From Humulus lupulus (Eukaryota > Streptophyta > Magnoliopsida > Rosales > Cannabaceae), in the NCBI RefSeq assembly GCF_963169125.1, contig NC_084802.1, positions 20,243,107 to 20,307,106 of the forward strand: a stretch of 64,000 bases of DNA, read 5' to 3'. The notes under the pieces were generated by a model. That model did no database searches, had not been told where the DNA came from, and worked only from the letters and a program-made list of their open reading frames with translations. Of this stretch, positions 57,515-64,000 are shown one piece after another; positions within the stretch are counted from its first letter, which is position 1; every line of letters begins with the position of its first letter. The translations under genes were made by a program, and so were the position numbers.

Positions 57515-58626
57515 GGCTCAAAGCTTATCTTCATGAAGAAGATAAGAGAAAGAACGCCTGCCATACGGTAGCTGGAGCAAAGCTGTGTTATGCTCCCTCT
57601 TCGTGTCCGTGGGAGTGGGATGGTGATAGTTGGCTGAGGAAGTGGATACATGACAATTAGTTCGAGCCTAAACATTAATCGAGCAAGAAAAGAAATGAGA
57701 ATATGTACTTACGAATTCGTTGGAACGAATAGAATTTTGAAGGAGCAAGGCCATCTGTCCAAATGAAGGCCAACTTGAAGTTGGGGGAATGATTAGGGAT
57801 GTCTTCAAAAAAATTCTTCTCCTTGGGAAAGCTCGACAAATAGTAGAAGCCATCTCCTCCCCGAGCTCGGGAGGGGTTGCTTTTCAGGGAAAAGAGATAT
57901 AGGATCTCTCTTGGCGAAGGTCATTCCCACTTTAATTCGTGGTATAGCGACCTCAGGGCTGACAAGACCCTGTATGAATTGGTCTAGAGTTGGAGGGCTC
58001 GAGCCCAACAAAATCAAGAAATTCCTTAAAAAAAAAAATTTCAAGGGTAGTAGAGCCCCTGCCTTCATATTCTCGCGACTCCAGGTCGCGAGCTTAAGTT
58101 TATTTTCGGGAAGACCATCACCCAGGGCGTAGCAGCTCTGTTCATTTGGAGTAGGAGCTCGACACCTCAGCGAGCCGGGCAGTCCTAAGCCATGACGAGC
58201 AAGGATGTTGGAGATTTTTCCCAATGAAGTAACTGAGCTCCAATAGTGCTCGGCCTCGAAGAACTCCTCCCTGGAGGTATGAATGACAATCGATTGCGAG
58301 GTGGATGGGAAATTTGATGAGTCTTCCATTAGCGAGAACGTAAGATCACCAGGCTTGTAAGTAATGGTTACTTTAAGTGCGGGATCGAGAGGGATATGTC
58401 TGAGCTCGGGGTCTGGATAGATTGCGACCCGAAGTTTCCTCCTTTTTCTTTCCTCGACCTCATCAATCTGACGACGGAAGTGAGCTCGAATGTCTTCCTA
58501 CTCGTACCTCACCTTGTATTCGCGAATTAGCCGCTGCTTTCGGGTGAAGGGTGATTCTGGACTTGGAGTTGTTGGAGAATAAGGAATTGCGAGCACTGAC
58601 CCCCATCATTTCTCAAAATTCTACGA
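57515..58626 (-). pseudogene. Copy B antisense gene, 5' part (exon 1 and start of exon 2)
   Basis: Minus strand from the ATG 58626 (preceded by AG, as in copy A). Readable pieces: IREYKVRYE, DIRAHFRRQIDEVEE, LDPALKVTITYKPGD, NILARHGLGLPGSLRCRAPT, WSRENMKAGALLPLKFFFL, and in a second frame GDGFYYLSS-like sequence near 57850. The donor GTAAGT at ~57712 and acceptor CCTCAG near 57635 match copy A intron 1. Stops near 58618 and 58500 and frameshifts make it non-functional. Confidence 0.75.
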
Positions 58627-59115
58627 CATCTAGCAAGTGAGAGCCAGAGATACAAGAAATTAGAATAAAATTTTAAGTGACTCGAGCTTGAAGGCTCGAG
58701 ATCACGGATTAAGCTCGATTGAGACCGAAGTCTCGAAAGAACGGGTCGAATTCGAGAAGGAAACCCAAACTATTGTGAGGTTCGGGATTTGAGCATGTAT
58801 TCAATGCGAGGGAAGGAAAGTGTGGATTCATTTTAAGAATCCCGGATTTTCAGAGATAAAGTTGACAGTTACTCAAAAAGGTGATAATTTTTGGAAATGT
58901 GCAATTTAAAACCCTAATTCAATACCTCTTTTCTTAGACTACGCGACATATCATCTATAGTCCAAATAAAAAAAGAAGGGGGAAACATCTATGCTTTTTG
59001 CACAAAAATCTGGGTTTAAAATCCCCGATTTCAGAGAATTTTGGGTCCAGATTTTATACAGTATCAGCTAAACAATGTGGCTAAGATTACTAATTTCTAT
59101 AAAATCCTAATGAAA
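58627..59115 (-). other. Leader or intron region upstream of the copy B antisense gene
   Basis: Corresponds to 38343-38749 in copy A. AT-rich and non-coding; ends with AG directly before the exon 1 ATG. Confidence 0.45.
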
Positions 59116-59310
59116 CTAGTGAAAAACTAGCAAATACGTAGTGCAAAAGAAACATAAAAATGCATGAAGAAATATAAGTACGAGGGTCAAGAACAGAGAC
59201 TTAAACATAGAGGCTTGCAGATACAATGAAAATGACGACTGGAGGTGCGGTTGCAAGAATGATCTCATGGAATCGAAAAGGCCAAGGTTGTTTTGTCTTC
59301 TTGGTTTAGA
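59116..59310 (-). CDS. Conserved small frame upstream of the antisense gene (copy B)
   Basis: From the ATG at 59310: MFSKPRRQNNLGLFDSMRSF, then LQPHLQ, followed by a hydrophobic stretch (SLFLTLVLIFLHAFLCFF). Counterpart of 38938-38750. An upstream in-frame extension to 59697 exists but is not conserved in copy A, so the internal ATG is preferred. Possible first exon or membrane peptide; unknown function. Confidence 0.4.
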   Translation of the reverse strand, partial: SKPRRQNNLGLFDSMRSFLQPHLQSSFSLYLQASMFKSLFLTLVLIFLHAFLCFFCTTYLLVFH

Positions 59311-59678
59311 GAACATGCAAAGAGGAAAAAAAGATTTTTTGGCTCTGGTTTTTTTCTCTCTTTGAAACTTAAAACATAAAAATGAAGAGGAAGGGGATGA
59401 CACAGTTATATATATGTGTCCCAAGAGGAGGTCAAGGGTCGAGCTAATTTGGGCCTTTGACTGGATTTGGTATTTGATCCAATGGTCAGGTGCGAATGTA
59501 GCAATGGCGGCAAAAAGCTGAAACGTGAAAGGACGTGGTGTGTTGAAAAAGTACTCAAGTACTTTGATTGAGCAACCCGTGGTTGGTGCGTGTCCACACT
59601 CGAGTGTGGTAGGTAGCTTTGTCTTCAAAAGTGGCAGTTCAAAAGTTCCCTTCTCATAGGATTCGAACTGATGCTTTT
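59311..59678. other. Region between antisense gene and PPT (copy B)
   Basis: Non-coding; expected to hold the promoter of the antisense gene. A 'tatatatatgtg' at 59407-59418 is a possible minus-strand TATA element. In copy A the matching region is cut off at the junction near 38990. Confidence 0.4.
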
Positions 59679-59690
59679 GAGGGGGAAAAA
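59679..59690 (+). other. Polypurine tract of copy B
   Basis: GAGGGGGAAAAA directly precedes the LTR start TGTTCACTCAGATTTCGAG. Confidence 0.85.
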
Positions 59691-60493
59691 TGTTCACTCA
59701 GATTTCGAGGATGGAAATCTTGATCTCGAAATTCAAGTTCTTAAGGTTTGAGTTTGAAATAAGCACAATTATCATGCGATCTTCCAGGCAGACAGTTTGC
59801 TGTAAATGACGACCTTGTCAGCTTGAGCAGTGCATAGGCTCGCAACTTGCATTAGCGAGGATTCAGTACTTGTATAAACTTCTTGATGCATCTCTAGCTT
59901 TCAGACCAGATGCTTTGAGCTCAAGGGTTGTAAGCTCGAAGGTGACCACTTTGTCAATGATTGCCTGGTGGGAACATAGGCAAAGTAAGATGATAAGCTT
60001 GCAATAGGCAAATGGTCTCGAAGACGCACAGATCTGGTGTCTAAGCTCGTCGATCCTTTGTGAATGTATTTATTGTTATAAATTCTCTATGTTTAAGGGA
60101 TCTGATGTAATTTGTTACTCAATCCTACATTTTATGGGATGTTACCGCGTACGTAGTAACTAATGCATTTATTGGCATTATATTAATTGATTTACGGAAT
60201 ATCTTTCCGAAATATGTGGGAAGCAATTATGAAACCCTCTCTATAAATAGAGATGGATAATTCATTTGTAGAGGACCTAAATATTGATATTTGGAGAGAA
60301 AACTCTGGGCAATTATTCTCTTAAAGTTTCTAGAAAACTCCAAAGAGCTAATAATATAGACTCGTGGACTTAGCAGGTTTTAACTGCTGAACCACGTAAA
60401 AAAGATTTTGTTTTCATTCTTTTGATTCATTTCCTCTGGTATAGTATTGTTTAATTGCTCTTCTTTTTTAAGTTGACAAAAACGGCGTCAACA
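59691..60493 (+). repeat. Copy B 3' LTR, 803 bp
   Basis: TGTTCACTCAGATTTCGAGG ... AAACGGCGTCAACA. TATA box at 60242-60249. Matches the 5' LTR of copy A in order and ends, but with much divergence in the first half. Confidence 0.88.
60242..60249 (+). promoter_or_regulatory. TATA box of copy B LTR
   Basis: TATAAATA in 'ctctctataaatagagatgg', same context as in copy A's LTR. Confidence 0.7.
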
Positions 60494-61080
60494 ATTATAT
60501 ATAAAAGAATGACATAAACATATTAAATAAATAATTAAACCAAAACAATATTTATGATTTTTAAATATATATAACATGATAACATTTTTAAACATAAATG
60601 ATAATTTTTAATAAAAATTATGATTACGTATTATATATTATATTATTATTATAATGATATTTTATAATATTTAAATTTATATTATATAATTATTAAATAT
60701 CCAGTCTTGTATTAAATATTATTATAATAATATTTTATAATATTTGAATTCATATTAATATAATTAATAAAAAATTAGGATTATATTATCATAATAATAT
60801 TTTATAACATTTAAATTTATATTAATATAATTATTAAATATCTAATCTTGTATCATTTATAATTATAATAATAATATTTTATAACATATGAATTTAAATT
60901 TATATTATAATATTTGAATTTGAATTTGAATTTATATTAATATCATTAATAAATATGTATTTTTAATTAGTTTTGAAGGTATATTTCATTAAATATTTAT
61001 AATATTCCGTTAAAGTTAACAAAACAAACGTTAAAACCAATCATTTATGTTTTCTACACACTTTTTATATAGATAATAGG
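60494..61080 (+). repeat. AT-rich repeat unit, 5'-truncated by the composite element
   Basis: Starts 'attatatataaaagaatgac', which lies ~95 bp into the unit at 25290, and ends with the family tail 'tttctacacactttttatatag'. The head with the palindrome is missing at the junction with the Tat LTR. Confidence 0.65.
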
Positions 61081-61932
61081 TAGAAGCAACGTGCAATGTA
61101 CGTTTGTTTAGTTTTAAAGTTGTAAACATTGTCTATAATTTTAATAAAAACTAGTTCACTGCTTTTTTAAATATATATATATATGTACAATAGAATGAAT
61201 TATAGTTCTATAGTATATATATATCAATAATCTTTACATATATGACAGATATACACAACGTTGACATAGATATATATATATATTTACATGATTACATGAC
61301 ATACATATAAAATACAATAATATTTATAAAAAAATTAATAATACAAATAAAATAATAATAGAAAAAGTCATAGTGTAGACAATAGTATACATGCATCAAC
61401 TATTTTTAATTTCTAATGTATCTCACCATGTATTTTGGTGAATTTGATGAAGAAAAAGAGCTTCAATCACTTGATAAAAAAAAATAAAATATCACACAAA
61501 TTTATAAGATAAAAAAAATGATATGTATGTCTTTATTATTTTTAAATAAATATGATTTAATTATTTAAATTATCATGAACTATCTTAAAAATATTCTATT
61601 TTAATTCATTTTTGTTTAAGTTTATATTTGTTCTAGTTTTTGAATTTAACAGTGCCAACAAAAGATTATATATTATATGTTTAATATAATATTAAGTTTA
61701 ATTAAATTTTATTGAAGTTATTAAATATATGGTTTTATTATTTTTAAATAATTATCATTATAAAATATCTCAAAATATATTATTTTAATTTGTTTAATTA
61801 TTTATTTATTTTATTTTATTTAAGTAAGTTATGTTTACAATCTATCGTTAAATATAAAAATATTCCGTTAAAGTTAACGTAAAAAAATTGTTAAAACTAA
61901 GAATTTCCGTTATCTACATACTTTTTATATAC
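61081..61932 (+). repeat. AT-rich repeat unit
   Basis: Head 'gaagcaacgtgcaatgtacgtttg' and tail 'ttaaaactaagaatttccgttatctacatactt'. The middle (61130-61560) carries sequence not shared with other units. The second half resembles the right arm of the foldback. Non-coding. Confidence 0.55.
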
Positions 61933-62150
61933 GTGCAATGCACATTTATTTAGTTTTATTTATAGAATTTATCAATTATATGTATGAAATTTGTATCATT
62001 CTCATATAAATTTTAAATAAATAAACAATATTATATAAAAAATATTACATATTATTATAATATTGATATTTTAAATATGATATATTTTATAATATTTAAA
62101 TTTATATTAAAATAATTAATAAATATTTATTTTTTAGTTAGTGTTATTAT
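61933..62150 (+). repeat. AT-rich repeat unit, 3'-truncated
   Basis: Head 'acgtgcaatgcacatttatttagttttatttatagaat' followed by the usual 'aataaacaatattatat'. The tail is missing. Confidence 0.5.
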
Positions 62151-62860
62151 GATATCATATTTCGAACAGTAGTGTTATTATGATATCATATAATAATAAT
62201 AATATGAACAACAATATCATGACACGTACTAGCTACGTTATGGAATGTTCATTGCAATTATAATAGCAGTAGTCATGAATTGAGGAAAACCAATTAATTA
62301 ATTAAATTAAATATATACAAGTTATATATATATAGTCATTAGTTGTACGTTTTGTGTCCTATTATATATATATATATATAAATATATATATATATTTATA
62401 TAAAGATCAAAATTCGATGAACATGTTGGTATACGTCAATATGATCTTAGCTAGCACCACTACCTTAAATATTTCTTGTGAATATATTTGGTTGGCATTA
62501 ATTCCCATATATATATATTAACATTTATATATGAGTACTACTTTTTTTGTCCTTATGAAACCCTAATTAAACATTCTGTACTATGATGAGTCTTCAATTA
62601 ATCAAATTATAGCCGTTTGTAGTGCCCATCCATGTTATATATACATATATATGTATATCTAACAAGAAAGAGTACAAATTACAAGTCATTCTATCTTCAA
62701 CTTGATCAAATAATATATATAATCAAGACAAAATAGTAAGTGTGATTTGAAACAATATTAGATACATAAGTACACTTATTTTTGTTCGGTTTCACATTGA
62801 AATTAATGTTATTGAAAGTCACAGCTAGCGCACATGCATGAATATTAATTACTTGTATAA
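62151..62860. other. AT-rich intergenic sequence
   Basis: Includes a TA microsatellite (62361-62402). No gene, promoter or repeat that I can support. Confidence 0.5.
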
Positions 62861-64000
62861 CTTTTTTTTTAAAAAAATTTATAAGCTTTATTAATAAACT
62901 TCATTCAACAATACATCCATAATAGAGGCTGGGATCTCCCCAACCTTAAATGTACGATCAGCAGGGGAACAAAATGCTCTAGCTAAAGCATGAGCAACCT
63001 TATTCGCGGACCGCTTAACAAACACAATAGAAATATCACTACGCATTTGCCACATGGTTTTACATTCAAGTACAATATCTCCAAAATAAGATGCCATAGG
63101 AGAGCTACATCGGAGAGCTTGAACTACCAAGAGGCAATCTGTTTCAATTGTAACATTTGACCAATTTTTCCTTTTGATCCAACTTAACGCCTCCCTTATG
63201 CCCATTATCTCAGCTAGTTCTGGTGAGATCGACCCCTGCTTACAACTAGCTAACGCCTCAATGGGATAACCTACCGCATTTCTGGCCATACACGCGAAAC
63301 TGAATGTGCCCCTTTCAGAAAAAATAGCGGCATCAACGTTAATTTTTATGTCATTCCCATGTGGTTTCCACCAGGTAGTTGCTCCATCTCCATTGGACAA
63401 AAAGGCCGCAAGTGGCACATCGACCTTATTTTGAGCCTGAACCCACTGGTGGAGCATCGACGTGGCCAGTATATTTACTGAAGCTGCAGATGTCTTCTTG
63501 TTATGCCACACAAGTTCATTACGTGTTCTCCATACACTCCAACACAGAGATGCAATTTTTTGCCTGTTGTCCTCATCATTGTTGTTAAAGCTTTGCTCCA
63601 GCCATTTGGCAAACGACCCAAAAAAAGGACAAACAACTTTCAGCCCAGAATACCTCCAGCAATTCTGCACAAAAGGGCAGTTTATAAGGCAGTGAAGAAT
63701 AGATTCAGGTTCACCAAGACAATAAGGGAAATTTTTCTCAATATCAACATGCTTCAGATGTAATTGCAATCGTGTGGGGAGACATCCTTTTGCTGCACGC
63801 CAAAGCAAGTCTTTCACCTTGGGAGGACTTCGAAGCTTCCACAAATTCAACCAGATATCCGCTTGAGCCGCTAAAGCCGCTGCCTCCTTCCTTTCCTGCA
63901 GAATACAATATATGCTCTTGGCAGAGAAGTGACCAGATTTCTCAAGGGCCCAAAACCATGTGTCGTCCGTGCTATGAATGCTCAGGGGAATACTCAGAAT
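62861..64000 (-). mobile_element. LINE 3' end, minus strand, running off the right edge
   Basis: Coding sequence 64000-62891, then an AATAAA-like signal (minus-strand 'attaataaagct', about 62895-62885) and an A-rich tail at 62880-62861 ('ttttttttttaaaaaaattt' region on the plus strand). The layout is that of an L1 3' terminus. The 5' end is beyond the window. Confidence 0.75.
62891..64000 (-). CDS. LINE ORF2 C-terminus: zf-RVT and RNase H (partial)
   Basis: 369 codons are open from the window edge to a stop at 62891-62893, without any break. Near the start is the zf-RVT region (DIWLNLWKLRSPPKVKDLLW, AAKGCLPTRL, ILHCLINCPFVQNCW). After a linker with Trp-rich SVWRTRNELVWH comes an RNase H fold of the RVT_3 type: NVDAAIF, SPELAEIMGIREAL, IETDCLLVV, RSANKVAHALARA. 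RNase H would remove RNA from the cDNA hybrid. A host RNase-H-like gene of LINE origin is possible, but the A-rich tail and zf-RVT favour a LINE. Confidence 0.8.
   Translation of the reverse strand: MLSIPLSIHSTDDTWFWALEKSGHFSAKSIYCILQERKEAAALAAQADIWLNLWKLRSPPKVKDLLWRAAKGCLPTRLQLHLKHVDIEKNFPYCLGEPESILHCLINCPFVQNCWRYSGLKVVCPFFGSFAKWLEQSFNNNDEDNRQKIASLCWSVWRTRNELVWHNKKTSAASVNILATSMLHQWVQAQNKVDVPLAAFLSNGDGATTWWKPHGNDIKINVDAAIFSERGTFSFACMARNAVGYPIEALASCKQGSISPELAEIMGIREALSWIKRKNWSNVTIETDCLLVVQALRCSSPMASYFGDIVLECKTMWQMRSDISIVFVKRSANKVAHALARAFCSPADRTFKVGEIPASIMDVLLNEVY

Larger units (their letters stand above)
27661..60493 (+). mobile_element. Composite of two Tat-lineage Ty3/gypsy elements (copies A and B)
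   Basis: Copy A: 5' LTR 27661-28451, gag-pol 28500-34697, antisense gene 38342-35576, and an upstream small frame to 38938. At about 38990 the sequence changes to the gag interior of copy B: gag 38991-40990, pol to 44896, antisense gene 46443 to ~45470 and 58626-57515, PPT 59679-59690, 3' LTR 59691-60493. Both copies have the same gene order, and no LTR lies between them. Flanks (aactc / attat) do not match, as expected if two separate insertions were joined by a deletion. B contains a nested Athila element and solo LTRs. Confidence 0.8.

Noticed and set aside
1..64000. Host protein-coding genes
   Set aside because: Every longer frame is explained by retroelement Gag, Pol, LINE or antisense element genes, or by shadows of these.

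Overview
This is plant nuclear DNA, probably from a eudicot: AT-rich spacers, small GT-AG introns, plant-type Ty3/gypsy, copia and L1-like retroelements, and MITEs. I cannot name the species. I find no convincing host gene. The whole window reads as a nest of transposable elements, nearly all decayed. Stop codons are frequent and often look like C-to-T changes (CAG to TAG, CGA to TGA), as expected for methylated DNA.

Layout. At 1-8659 a chromovirus-like Ty3 element (990-7106, TSD GGCTC) sits inside an older long LTR. At 8660-20342 lie two copies of a ~2 kb copia-like LTR in opposite orientations (8660-10565 minus; 12648-19455 plus), a Ty3-type LTR fragment between them, an L1-type LINE (13554-18364) inserted into the second copy, and a minus-strand scrap of a Tat-type element. 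The AT-rich stretch 20343-27660 holds MITEs, a copia gag relic, a possible copia LTR, and several copies of an AT-rich repeat, two of which form a ~1.5 kb head-to-head inverted repeat.

From 27661 to 60493 there is a composite of two Tat-lineage (Ty3/gypsy) elements. Copy A has a 5' LTR, gag-pol in one unbroken frame, and a spliced antisense gene. It runs straight into a gag-truncated copy B (gag-pol, antisense gene, PPT, 3' LTR) with no LTR between them. B's antisense gene is interrupted by an Athila-type element (46449-55115, minus, TSD CTCCC), whose reverse transcriptase is split by a solo LTR (48183-50564, TSD ACTGT). A second solo LTR lies at 55183-57509. From 60494 the AT-rich repeats resume, and a minus-strand LINE tail with an open frame runs off the right edge.

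Two results stand out. Both Tat copies carry the same stop, TAG followed by CAA TTA, at the protease/reverse-transcriptase junction; this matches the type I readthrough context UAG-CAR-YYA, and every other comparable stop is private to one copy. The antisense gene of copy A resolves into four exons (35576-36082, 36170-36648, 36726-37370, 37457-38342) whose summed length is exactly 839 codons. Copy B preserves the splice sites that I could compare.
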